A DNA stretch of 24,143 bases from JAVBSN01 sp031547045 (lineage in GTDB: Bacteria; Bacillota; Clostridia; Lachnospirales; Lachnospiraceae), in contig JAVBSN010000082.1 in assembly GCA_031547045.1 (NCBI GenBank), positions 1-24,143 on the forward strand, in the 5' to 3' direction. The first letter of the stretch is position 1. Each line of letters starts with the position of its first letter. Below the pieces are notes generated by a model, which made no database searches, was not told where the DNA came from, and worked only from the letters and a program-made list of their open reading frames with translations. The position numbers were made by a program, and so were the translations under genes. Below, one piece after another: positions 1 to 7,285 of the stretch.

Positions 1-391
1 GTGATCCATGAGTTAAATGTCCTCCATGCGCAAGATTCATACCCATAAAAGTATCACCTGGCTCCATCATAGCAAAAAATGCTGCCATGTTTGCTTGAGC
101 ACCTGAATGTGGTTGAACATTTGCATAATCACAACCAAATAACTCTTTAGCTCTATCAATTGCTAATGTCTCTACAACATCAACATGCTCACATCCACCG
201 TAATATCTCTTTCCTGGATAACCTTCTGCGTACTTGTTTGTTAAAGGACTCCCCATTGCAGCCATAACTGCCTTTGTTACAATATTTTCAGATGCAATAA
301 GCTCTATATTATCATTTTGTCTGCCTATCTCATCATTCATAGCTGCTGCTACTTCTGGGTCAAAACCTGATACTTCATCAAAACTGTACAT
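1..391 (-). CDS. glyA: Serine hydroxymethyltransferase, N-terminal part (runs off the window)
   Basis: PLP-dependent enzyme that interconverts serine plus tetrahydrofolate with glycine plus 5,10-methylene-tetrahydrofolate in the cytoplasm, the main source of one-carbon units. The visible 130 codons carry family landmarks: NIELIASEN near residues 25-33, the NKYAEGYPGKRYYGG block near 50-65, and NVQPHSGAQAN near 95-105. The Schiff-base lysine lies beyond the window edge. The ATG at 391 follows a strong ribosome site (GGAGG, 7 nt upstream), and the family normally starts here. It is the last gene before the window edge. It lies downstream of the response regulator gene but has its own promoter at 449-477, so it need not belong to the transporter/two-component operon. 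Confidence 0.97.
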   Translation of the reverse strand, partial: MYSFDEVSGFDPEVAAAMNDEIGRQNDNIELIASENIVTKAVMAAMGSPLTNKYAEGYPGKRYYGGCEHVDVVETLAIDRAKELFGCDYANVQPHSGAQANMAAFFAMMEPGDTFMGMNLAHGGHLTHGS

Positions 392-436
392 TTTATTATC
401 CTCCACGATCTCTTTAATAGTTGGCTTAATCTATAG

Positions 437-461
437 CCTATGGCGTAAATTATACCATAGG
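437..461. promoter_or_regulatory. Inverted repeat spanning the glyA -10 (possible operator)
   Basis: CCTATGG (437-443) and CCATAGG (455-461) form perfect 7-bp arms around an 11-bp centre that contains the -10 hexamer. A protein bound here would block RNA polymerase, so a repressor site is a reasonable inference. I do not recognise the motif as that of a known regulator. No T-tract follows, so it is not a terminator. Confidence 0.4.
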
Positions 462-477
462 GCATTAAAATAATCTA
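449..477 (-). promoter_or_regulatory. Putative sigma-A promoter of glyA (extended -10)
   Basis: On the minus strand TATAAT (449-454) is preceded by TGG, giving the extended -10 motif TGnTATAAT. A weak -35 (TAGATT, 472-477) lies 17 bp upstream. The predicted leader is only about 50 nt, too short for a glycine riboswitch. Confidence 0.6.
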
Positions 478-499
478 CACAAAAGTTAAGCATTATTTG

Positions 500-1135
500 T
501 TACTCTTGTTTCTTTCCTGTAAGGTAATATACCGCTAGTGCGGTTCTATGTGATAAATTCTCTTTAGCCAATATTGTTGTAATATAATTCTTCACAGTAC
601 CTTCCGTAATAAATAATTTACTCGCTATTTCTTTATTAGAAAGTCCCTCTGCAACAGCTTTAATAATATCCAATTCTCTATCAGTATATCCTTCCTCGTG
701 AAATCCATTTGTTTTTATCTCAGTAAGCTTTGCAAGATTTTCTAAAATATTCTCTTCCATTACTCCTGTTCCATTATATACAGATTTAATCATTTGTTTT
801 AAGTGCTCTGGTGTGTGATTTTTAATTAAATATCCTTTTGCACCATTATGAATTGCATTTTGCACTAAGTCATCATCATCAAAGGTAGTAAGAATTAGCA
901 CTTTACCAAGATTATTTTCCACAATATATTTTGTCGCTTCAATACCATCCATTTCTGGCATTTGAATATCCATTAGAAAAATATCCGCTGGCGTTCTCTT
1001 AGCAATTTCAATAGCATCTCTTCCATTGTCAGCACAGCCAATTACTTCAAAATCATCATCTACATCAAGAATAATTCTCATTCCATCTCTAACAAAATCA
1101 CTATCATCAGCAATAATTACTTTAATCTTGTCCAT
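500..1135 (-). CDS. LuxR/NarL-family response regulator of the ABC-exporter operon
   Basis: Two-component response regulator of 211 residues. The receiver domain (about 1-118) has the acidic pair D10-D11, phospho-acceptor D56 in FLMDIQMP, the switch Thr at 83/84 and K105 in GYLIKN. The C-terminal LuxR-type helix-turn-helix (about 148-205) contains YTDRELDIIKAVAEGLSNKE and the recognition-helix region TEGTVKNYI. The start at 1135 has GGGGAGG seven bases upstream. It follows the histidine kinase gene by 11 nt and closes the exporter operon, so the kinase is almost certainly its partner. By family analogy (DesR, LiaR, VraR, LnrK) the phosphorylated dimer should bind a dyad upstream of the ABC genes. 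The palindromes at 5476-5491 and 5509-5522 are candidates. The target is inferred, not shown. Confidence 0.93.
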   Translation of the reverse strand: MDKIKVIIADDSDFVRDGMRIILDVDDDFEVIGCADNGRDAIEIAKRTPADIFLMDIQMPEMDGIEATKYIVENNLGKVLILTTFDDDDLVQNAIHNGAKGYLIKNHTPEHLKQMIKSVYNGTGVMEENILENLAKLTEIKTNGFHEEGYTDRELDIIKAVAEGLSNKEIASKLFITEGTVKNYITTILAKENLSHRTALAVYYLTGKKQE

Positions 1136-1146
1136 AAATTCCTCCC

Positions 1147-2274
1147 CTATAAAGGTAATAACATATTTATCGTAAATCCTACATTAGAATCAAAATCTAA
1201 TATTCCATTCACTTCTCTAACTCTTCTACGCATACCTGAGATTCCCATCCCATCCACAATCTTTTCACAACCAACACCATTGTCAGATATACTACAGCGA
1301 ATCATCTGATTCATAACATATATTGATATTTCAATCTTTGTACATTTAGCATATTTCATAGAATTGGATACAGACTCATACACATTATCCAAAATAATTT
1401 CTAAATATTTCTCTGATATCTGTGCCAACTCACCTTCTGTATTTAATACAACATCCACACCTTTTTGCCTACAATTCTCACATAACTTTTCTAATTGTAC
1501 TATAGCTAGTTTATATTTCTTCGGATGCTCTTTTCTTAAGATAGTACGAATCTCATCCATTCCACTTCTTAACTGATCAATAACTGCCTGTATCATTTTC
1601 TTTGATGCCTCTGGTTCCTTATCCATTAATACCTTAACTGCTTCCAACTGATAAACAGAACCATTAATGTTATGTCCTAGTTTATCATGTAAGGTCTGGG
1701 AAAGCTTAGTTCTTTCTTCCAAAACTTGATTTTCTACTAACAGCAAACTTTTTCTGATTTCTTCTTGCATTTCATTTTCTCGCTGATACATATTTCGTTT
1801 TAAATGCTGTTCCAAAATATTATCTTCCTTAGTTTGCTTTTTATAGGATTCAATAATAAAGTCATGTTGAATATAAATAATACCTATTAACAACACTATA
1901 ACAACTTGTATATATACATTTATTCCGCTTGAAACGAGTGTGGCTACAAGGGGCGTGAAATACCAAAATATTTTAGGTCTTATATATGAAAGAATCTCAT
2001 AGCACAAGAATATTCCCAACAGCAAGAACTCTTTTCCCATTACCAATATCATTACAAACAACAATATTGTAGACATAATAAAAAAGATTATTTTCTTATG
2101 TTTCTCTACTAGTTCTTTTCCTGCCATAGTTCCTACAAATAATGCAAGAAGCAGGAGCACCCCAGCAGATGCCCCTGTTAATATAGACTGTGATAAAACA
2201 ATATATATTTCCAATATAATTAACAATCCCATTCGAACTGCTAGAAAATAGTGTTCTCTAAATCGTTCACCCAT
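1147..2274 (-). CDS. Membrane sensor histidine kinase, HisKA_3 (DesK/LiaS-like)
   Basis: Sensor kinase of 375 residues. Roughly residues 12-135 form five or six closely spaced hydrophobic segments with almost no extracellular loop, so sensing probably happens in the membrane or through the neighbouring transporter. A charged coiled segment (about 140-190) leads to the HisKA_3 box with phospho-acceptor H196 in LHDKLGH. The ATPase domain follows: an N-box around ESVSNSMKYA (300-309), G1 box DNGVG (331-335) and a GMGISGMRRR segment (342-351). The gene sits 25 nt after the second permease and 11 nt before the LuxR-type regulator, a standard kinase-regulator pair. The start at 2274 has an AAGGAAGG ribosome site. 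Class assignment is secure; the signal is unknown. By analogy with LnrJ it may sense an amphiphilic or membrane-active compound. Confidence 0.92.
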   Translation of the reverse strand: MGERFREHYFLAVRMGLLIILEIYIVLSQSILTGASAGVLLLLALFVGTMAGKELVEKHKKIIFFIMSTILLFVMILVMGKEFLLLGIFLCYEILSYIRPKIFWYFTPLVATLVSSGINVYIQVVIVLLIGIIYIQHDFIIESYKKQTKEDNILEQHLKRNMYQRENEMQEEIRKSLLLVENQVLEERTKLSQTLHDKLGHNINGSVYQLEAVKVLMDKEPEASKKMIQAVIDQLRSGMDEIRTILRKEHPKKYKLAIVQLEKLCENCRQKGVDVVLNTEGELAQISEKYLEIILDNVYESVSNSMKYAKCTKIEISIYVMNQMIRCSISDNGVGCEKIVDGMGISGMRRRVREVNGILDFDSNVGFTINMLLPL

Positions 2275-2299
2275 AGTCTATTCCTTCCTTATCATTCTT

Positions 2300-3556
2300 C
2301 TATGCTTCACTTCTTCTTATCTTAAGTCCAACACTCCCTATACTGATGATTACAATTAAGTAAGCCACTGTAACATATAATAGCATAGAATATGCTCCTT
2401 TGTCCCCTGCCAATAACAGTTCGGAAGCATTCATAAACCAGCGTTGTGGCATCAAGTAGGAAATTGCTTCAAGTGCCAATGAAGTGTCATCTAGAGGAAA
2501 ATACAATCCTGCTAACAATGCAGAAATGCTCCATATGGCAAATACAGCATAATTGGAACTCATTACATCTCCTAGTAATACTCCGAGCAAAAGACTTAAT
2601 GTACTAAATATTAATCCTAGTAGAAATATTACAAGAAGAAAACTCACTTTATTAATTCCAAAATCTAAATCTTTAATAGCAAACAAACATATTCCCAACA
2701 CTAAGGTCTGTAAAATAGAAATAATAAGCACTACCACAAACTTGGATAAAAAATATTCTCTATTACTGACCTTAGATAACATCACTCTAGTAAACACTTT
2801 GTTATTCTGTTCTTCAATAACAGTGTGTGCAACACAGACACCACAGAACAAAAATCCTAATGTAATAAATGCAAATGCATATCCAATCTGTACCCTTTGA
2901 GTTGTCTCTTCATCAGTCAGCTCAATATCATCTTTACCTGCTAAAGTAACAATTTTCTTTTCTGGCATTTCTGATGTAATGCTTTCAAGCATTTCTACTA
3001 TCTTACTACTATCATCACCTACAATTATTTGAGCCTGTTTAATCTGCTCTAACACATTGGTTAATTCAGTTTCAAACAATTCTTGTCTCTCATCTTCTGA
3101 TACATCATAGATTTGTATTCCTGATTCCCAATCACCTTCCATGACTGCCTTATCAAAATCCTCTTTCAAATATAGTAGTACTCCTGCTCTATCATCAAAT
3201 GCATCCTTCTTAGCTTGAGCGAAAACCTCTTCCCATGTCATATCACTAACATTACATCGACATACAGAGAACATACCTGTATCTAACATTCTATCCAACA
3301 TATATTCTGATAACTCCGAACCAGATGCATCATATACTTTGACTATGCAAGCAGACGTATTTCCTAAATAAACTGCCTTCTCTGTATAATTATCGAGTTC
3401 CATTATATTATGTGCATCTGTATCATTTCTATAAGCCAAATGATCTACTTTCATATTCAAAATAAATGTTGATAATATAGGTGCTGCTATAAGAAAAAAC
3501 AAAAAACTCTTATTTCTTAACAACAATTTCAAACTCATTTTAATTAACGAAATCAT
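2300..3556 (-). CDS. ABC-2 type exporter permease, second subunit
   Basis: Membrane subunit of 418 residues. One transmembrane helix near 17-34 is followed by a large, mostly polar segment (about 36-222) expected outside the cell. Five more helices lie near 225-245, 271-293, 303-328, 334-352 and 389-412. This is the ABC2_membrane_3 (NatB/LnrM-N-like) layout. The start ATG overlaps the stop of the preceding permease gene (ATGA, 3553-3556), which points to translational coupling and a heterodimeric channel. The motif PQRWFMNASELLL near the last helix is typical of this permease class. The substrate cannot be read from the sequence; drugs, antimicrobial peptides or polyenes are the usual guesses for this arrangement. 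Confidence 0.88.
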   Translation of the reverse strand: MISLIKMSLKLLLRNKSFLFFLIAAPILSTFILNMKVDHLAYRNDTDAHNIMELDNYTEKAVYLGNTSACIVKVYDASGSELSEYMLDRMLDTGMFSVCRCNVSDMTWEEVFAQAKKDAFDDRAGVLLYLKEDFDKAVMEGDWESGIQIYDVSEDERQELFETELTNVLEQIKQAQIIVGDDSSKIVEMLESITSEMPEKKIVTLAGKDDIELTDEETTQRVQIGYAFAFITLGFLFCGVCVAHTVIEEQNNKVFTRVMLSKVSNREYFLSKFVVVLIISILQTLVLGICLFAIKDLDFGINKVSFLLVIFLLGLIFSTLSLLLGVLLGDVMSSNYAVFAIWSISALLAGLYFPLDDTSLALEAISYLMPQRWFMNASELLLAGDKGAYSMLLYVTVAYLIVIISIGSVGLKIRRSEA

Positions 3557-4641
3557 GCTCTCCCTCTCTTTCTAATATTACTTGCCACTATGGCTATAGC
3601 AGAACAGATAATAATTATTATCACCGAGTACATAAGAGCACTACTTACATATTCACTATGTCCCATACAAGAAAGTTCAACTAATGCTCTATTTCCATGA
3701 TAAATAGGAGATAATTGTTTGGATATATCTGGCATAGAAGAAAACATATATGTCTCAAAACTTCCTCCAAAAAATCCTATAATCCAAACTAATGTAAATA
3801 AAGCAATAATTGTAATTACCATATTATTAGAAATGTTATAAAGCATCATACCAAATGATGTCCCTGCTAAAATCATACTAAAAACAATTATTGCTGATAA
3901 TAATGGATTTCCCCAATGAATACCCATAAATAAAATAGTTATAATTATTGCAATACTCATTCCTACTGATACCAATAACACAATTGGTATTAATTTACTC
4001 ATATACATCTGAAAACCAGACAAATTAGATACCTGAAACTTTCGTTCTATTCCATATTTCTTCTCATTACTTAACACACCTGTAGCACAAACCATTCCAC
4101 ACCAACAAAAATAGATAATAAAGGTGATTCCATAATAATCTTTTGCATCGATTGCTGGCATGTATTCAAGTTGACTTATTGGTAATTTCACCTCTAACTC
4201 ATCTGTTAGATTAACCATTCGTAGAGATGTATTTACACTTTCACTCATTACTCTGCTTAAGAAATATTCTAAAGTTATTCCTTCCACTTCATAGTCAGCG
4301 CTCTTATACAACACATATTTATTCATATTAAATTCTACAAATCCTGCAAGTCCTTTATTTTCAATTATATTTTTGGGCTTGCCTTCTGTATATTCATAAA
4401 ATACAATTCCACTTTCCTCACCTGCACTTTTAATCATTTCTATATAATTAGCCAATGAACTATTTTCTTCTACTCTATATCCCACTTCAAACTCATCTAC
4501 ACTTTCATATGATTTCATTAATTCAGAAAATGCACTTGATAATACAGCAATTACTAAAACAGGTCCCAAAATCATTGTGACAAGGCTCCAAGTATTACGA
4601 AACATGAGTTTAAAATTATTTTTTATTAAATATCTAATCAT
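3553..4641 (-). CDS. ABC-2 type exporter permease, first subunit
   Basis: Membrane subunit of 362 residues with the same plan as its neighbour: a first helix near 20-37, an external domain (about 40-165), and helices near 169-190, 214-238, 246-267, 275-293 and 333-354. I place the start at the ATG at 4641 rather than the in-frame GTG at 4656. A strong ribosome site (GGAGG) lies between the two, seven bases before the ATG, and the protein then begins MIRYLIKNNFKLMFRN, a typical permease N-terminus. It starts 16 nt after the ATPase stop and overlaps the second permease by 4 nt. Two non-identical permeases with one ATPase match the NatAB-duplicated/LnrLMN type of transporter. Confidence 0.88.
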   Translation of the reverse strand: MIRYLIKNNFKLMFRNTWSLVTMILGPVLVIAVLSSAFSELMKSYESVDEFEVGYRVEENSSLANYIEMIKSAGEESGIVFYEYTEGKPKNIIENKGLAGFVEFNMNKYVLYKSADYEVEGITLEYFLSRVMSESVNTSLRMVNLTDELEVKLPISQLEYMPAIDAKDYYGITFIIYFCWCGMVCATGVLSNEKKYGIERKFQVSNLSGFQMYMSKLIPIVLLVSVGMSIAIIITILFMGIHWGNPLLSAIIVFSMILAGTSFGMMLYNISNNMVITIIALFTLVWIIGFFGGSFETYMFSSMPDISKQLSPIYHGNRALVELSCMGHSEYVSSALMYSVIIIIICSAIAIVASNIRKRGRA

Positions 4642-4657
4642 GTTAGCCTCCTTCACA

Positions 4658-5419
4658 CTACTCTGTATAATCTCTTAACTTCTTACCTGTTAGCGATAAG
4701 AATACTTCTTCTAATGTAATGTCTTCACTTCCATTAGTTACAAGTTTCTTTAATTCTTCACTAGTTCCACAAGCAATAATATTTCCATTATCCATAATAG
4801 CTATCCTTGTACAGATTGCTTCCACTTCCTCCATATAATGACTAGTATATATAATGGTTGTTCCTCTTTTGTTAGTCTCTTTTATCTTATCCAAAATAAA
4901 GTTTCTAGATTGTGGATCAATTCCTACAGTTGGTTCATCAAAGATTAATAACTCTGGACTATGTCCAATTGCACAAGCAATATTTAATCTTCTCTTCATA
5001 CCTCCTGAAAAATTCTTTGTAAATTCATTCTTTTTTTCCAAAAGTCCAACATATTCTAAAGACTCATCTATAGTTTCTTTTAGTTTAGTACCCTTAATTC
5101 CATATAAGGAAGTAAATAATTCAACATTTTCCCAAGCCTTTAGATTACCATGAATGGCAAGTTCTTGAGGTATGTATCCAATTTTATGAATGACTTCTTT
5201 CTTCTGCTTCCACGGATTCTTTCCTAACAATTCAATAGAACCATTAGTTGGTCTTACTATAGAACAAATCATATTCATAGTCGTACTTTTTCCTGCTCCA
5301 TTAGGACCCAAAAGACCAAATATCTCACCTTTTTTAATTTCTATATTCAAACCATCAACAACTGCTTTGTTATCATATTTCTTTGTTAAATCTGTTGTTT
5401 TTAAAATTATATCTTCCAT
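4658..5419 (-). CDS. ABC exporter ATP-binding subunit
   Basis: ATPase of 253 residues that should power the two ABC-2 permeases encoded downstream. Visible motifs are Walker A GPNGAGKS (38-45), Q-loop Q85, signature NFSGGMKRR (136-144), Walker B LLIFDEP (157-163) and H-loop H194. The length and the DrrA/NatA-like signature segment fit the drug or lantibiotic export subfamily (CcmA/DrrA type). It is the first gene of a five-gene unit (ATPase, permease, permease, kinase, regulator). The start at 5419 has a GAGGAG ribosome site. Its upstream spacer carries two dyads that probably control the operon. The order and composition resemble Bacillus LnrL-M-N with LnrJ-K, except that here the two-component genes come last. 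Confidence 0.93.
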   Translation of the reverse strand: MEDIILKTTDLTKKYDNKAVVDGLNIEIKKGEIFGLLGPNGAGKSTTMNMICSIVRPTNGSIELLGKNPWKQKKEVIHKIGYIPQELAIHGNLKAWENVELFTSLYGIKGTKLKETIDESLEYVGLLEKKNEFTKNFSGGMKRRLNIACAIGHSPELLIFDEPTVGIDPQSRNFILDKIKETNKRGTTIIYTSHYMEEVEAICTRIAIMDNGNIIACGTSEELKKLVTNGSEDITLEEVFLSLTGKKLRDYTE

Positions 5420-5456
5420 AATACTCTCCTCTATGCTATAGCTTTATTGTAATAAC

Positions 5457-5462
5457 ATCATA
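5457..5462 (-). promoter_or_regulatory. Putative -10 element of the exporter operon promoter
   Basis: TATGAT on the minus strand is one mismatch from consensus. No good -35 hexamer lies 17 bp upstream; that position (TACCGT) is instead occupied by the dyad at 5476-5491. A good -10 with no -35 is what an activator-dependent promoter looks like, but this is inference. Confidence 0.4.
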
Positions 5463-5475
5463 TCAACTTTATTAA

Positions 5476-5491
5476 TTTCACGGTAGTGAAA
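5476..5491. promoter_or_regulatory. Dyad TTTCAC-N4-GTGAAA over the -35 position of the exporter promoter
   Basis: Perfect 6-bp arms separated by 4 bp, centred about 24 bp upstream of the -10 at 5457-5462. Possible binding site of the operon's own LuxR-type regulator or another dimeric factor. It lacks the stem length and T-tract of a terminator. Confidence 0.45.
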
Positions 5492-5508
5492 AAAGATATA
5501 TTCTGAAC

Positions 5509-5522
5509 ATGACTTTAGTCAT
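5509..5522. promoter_or_regulatory. Perfect 14-bp palindrome upstream of the exporter operon
   Basis: ATGACTTTAGTCAT reads as 6-bp arms around a TT centre. Its centre lies about 56 bp upstream of the -10 centre, near -66 relative to a start site, a usual place for an activator. The ACT/AGT core arms recall sites bound by LiaR/VraR-class regulators, but the match is only general. Confidence 0.45.
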
Positions 5523-5551
5523 ATTTTATTGAAGCACAATATGTTCCCATT

Positions 5552-5593
5552 AAAAAAGACCAACAAATAACTTGTAGCTATCTGTTGATCTTT
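5552..5593 (-). terminator. Rho-independent terminator of the ABC-F gene
   Basis: A 15-bp stem (5579-5593 with 5555-5569, including G-U pairs) closes a 9-nt loop and is followed by a six-T run on the minus strand (5552-5557). It lies 20 bp after the ABC-F stop and separates that gene from the exporter operon. Confidence 0.85.
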
Positions 5594-5613
5594 AATACTA
5601 TATTCTATTGCAA

Positions 5614-7170
5614 CTACACTAACTTAGTTGTCCACTTAGAGCAATCCCATACGTCGGTTACAAGTCCTTCGTAAAACTCTGGCTCATGGCATATTAATAA
5701 AACACTGCCCTTGTATTCTTTTAATGCTCTCTTTAATTCTTCTTTTGCATCAGCATCTAGATGATTTGTAGGCTCGTCTAATAATAATACATTACTTTCT
5801 CTATTAATTAGTTTACATAATCTAACCTTAGCTTGCTCTCCACCACTTAGTACTCTAACCTGACTTTCAATATGCTTAGTTGTAAGTCCACATTTTGCTA
5901 AAGCAGAACGGACTTCATATTGAGTGTACGACGGAAATTCTTGCCATATCTCTTCTAAACAGGTATTTCTATTTTCTTCTGTTATCTCTTGTTGGAAGTA
6001 TCCATATTCTAAATACTCTCCAAGTTGTGCATATCCACTTATTGGTTTATTTATACCTAAAATACTTTTTAAAAGAGTTGTCTTTCCAATTCCATTTGCA
6101 CCTATTATAGCTATTTTTTTATTTCTCTCCATTTCTAGATTAAGAGGTTTTGATAAAGGTTCATCATAACCAATAACTAAGTCATAAGTCTGGAATATAT
6201 ATTTACCTGGTGTTCTAGCAATTTTAAAATTAAACTCTGGCTTTGGTTTCTCTTTTACAAGCTCAATCATATCCATGTTATCAAGCTTCTTCTGTCTAGA
6301 CATAGCCATATTTCTTGTAGATACTCTTGCTTTATTACGAGCAACAAAATCCTTAAGTTCACTAATCTCTTGTTGTTGTCTCTTATACGCTGCCTCAACT
6401 TGAGCCATCTTAGCCGAATGAACTTCTTGGAACTTATCATAATCACCAACATATCTATTTAGTTCTTGATTCTCCATATGATATATAAGATTAATTACAC
6501 TATTTAAGAATGGTATATCATGAGATATAAGAATAAATGCATTCTCATATTCATTAAGGTATCTCTTCAACCATTCTATATGTTCTACATCCAAATAGTT
6601 TGTAGGCTCATCTAACAATAGTATATCAGGCTTCTCTAATAATAATTTTCCTAACAATACTTTGGTACGTTGTCCACCGGATAAATCAGTTACGTCTTTG
6701 TCTAATCCAACCTCATCAAGACCTAATGCTCTACCTACTTCTTCTACTTTTGAATCTATAATATAAAAGTCATGCATAGTAAGCATATCTTGAATAGTTC
6801 CAAGCTCTTCCATCATAACTTCAAGTTCTTCTGGACTAGCTTCTCCCATCTTATCACATATACTATTCATCTCTTCTTCCATATCAAAAAGATAAGCGAA
6901 TGCAGTTTTAAGTACATCTCTAATTGTCATACCCTTTTCAAGCACAGTATGTTGATCAAGATAGCCAACTCTTACATTCTTTGACCACTCGACTTTTCCT
7001 TCATCAGGCATAAGTTTATTAGTCACTATATTCATAAAGGTTGATTTTCCTTCACCATTTGCACCAACAAGACCTATATGTTCACCTTTTAGAAGTCTAA
7101 AAGATACATCATTAAATATTGCTCTGTCTCCGAAACCATGTGTTAAATGCTCTACATTTAAAATACTCAT
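5614..7170 (-). CDS. ABC-F family ATPase (ribosome-associated type, no membrane domain)
   Basis: Soluble tandem-ABC protein of 518 residues. The first domain has Walker A GANGEGKS (36-43), LSGGQ (163-167) and LLLDEPTN (184-191). The linker, which in ABC-F proteins reaches into the ribosome, spans about 237-315 and is rich in charged coiled residues. The second domain has GANGIGKT (357-364), LSGGE (441-445) and DEPTNHLD (465-472). There are no transmembrane segments, so this is not a transporter. ABC-F proteins act on stalled or antibiotic-bound ribosomes. This one looks like a housekeeping YbiT/Uup-like member rather than a recognised resistance type, but I cannot fix the subfamily. The protein ends soon after the second H-loop region with no long C-terminal coil. 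It is a single-gene unit with its own promoter (7229-7258) and terminator. GAAAGGG precedes the start. Confidence 0.93.
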   Translation of the reverse strand: MSILNVEHLTHGFGDRAIFNDVSFRLLKGEHIGLVGANGEGKSTFMNIVTNKLMPDEGKVEWSKNVRVGYLDQHTVLEKGMTIRDVLKTAFAYLFDMEEEMNSICDKMGEASPEELEVMMEELGTIQDMLTMHDFYIIDSKVEEVGRALGLDEVGLDKDVTDLSGGQRTKVLLGKLLLEKPDILLLDEPTNYLDVEHIEWLKRYLNEYENAFILISHDIPFLNSVINLIYHMENQELNRYVGDYDKFQEVHSAKMAQVEAAYKRQQQEISELKDFVARNKARVSTRNMAMSRQKKLDNMDMIELVKEKPKPEFNFKIARTPGKYIFQTYDLVIGYDEPLSKPLNLEMERNKKIAIIGANGIGKTTLLKSILGINKPISGYAQLGEYLEYGYFQQEITEENRNTCLEEIWQEFPSYTQYEVRSALAKCGLTTKHIESQVRVLSGGEQAKVRLCKLINRESNVLLLDEPTNHLDADAKEELKRALKEYKGSVLLICHEPEFYEGLVTDVWDCSKWTTKLV

Positions 7171-7228
7171 ATCTATACCCTTTCAAACATAAGACTTTAT
7201 AGTAATTATAAATATTACTGTCGAATGT

Positions 7229-7258
7229 AAGATAGCATAAATATGAGTATTTCGTCAA
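7229..7258 (-). promoter_or_regulatory. Putative sigma-A promoter of the ABC-F gene
   Basis: TTGACG (7253-7258), an 18-bp spacer and TATCTT (7229-7234) preceded by TGC, an extended -10. The leader between this and the start contains a short inverted repeat AGTAAT-N7-ATTACT (about 7201-7219), which may fold in the transcript. Confidence 0.6.
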
Positions 7259-7285
7259 CAAAATAGTAGATATTTAATTATGATT

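Noticed and set aside
392..499. Glycine or tetrahydrofolate riboswitch before glyA
   Set aside because: The whole spacer is 108 bp and the promoter sits inside it, leaving a leader of about 50 nt with no aptamer-like pairing.
4642..4656. GTG start for the first permease at 4656
   Set aside because: The ribosome site for the ATG at 4641 lies inside these codons, so they are leader rather than coding sequence.
5614..7170. ABC-F gene as an antibiotic-resistance determinant linked to the exporter
   Set aside because: The two units are separated by a strong terminator, and nothing in the linker marks a known resistance subfamily.
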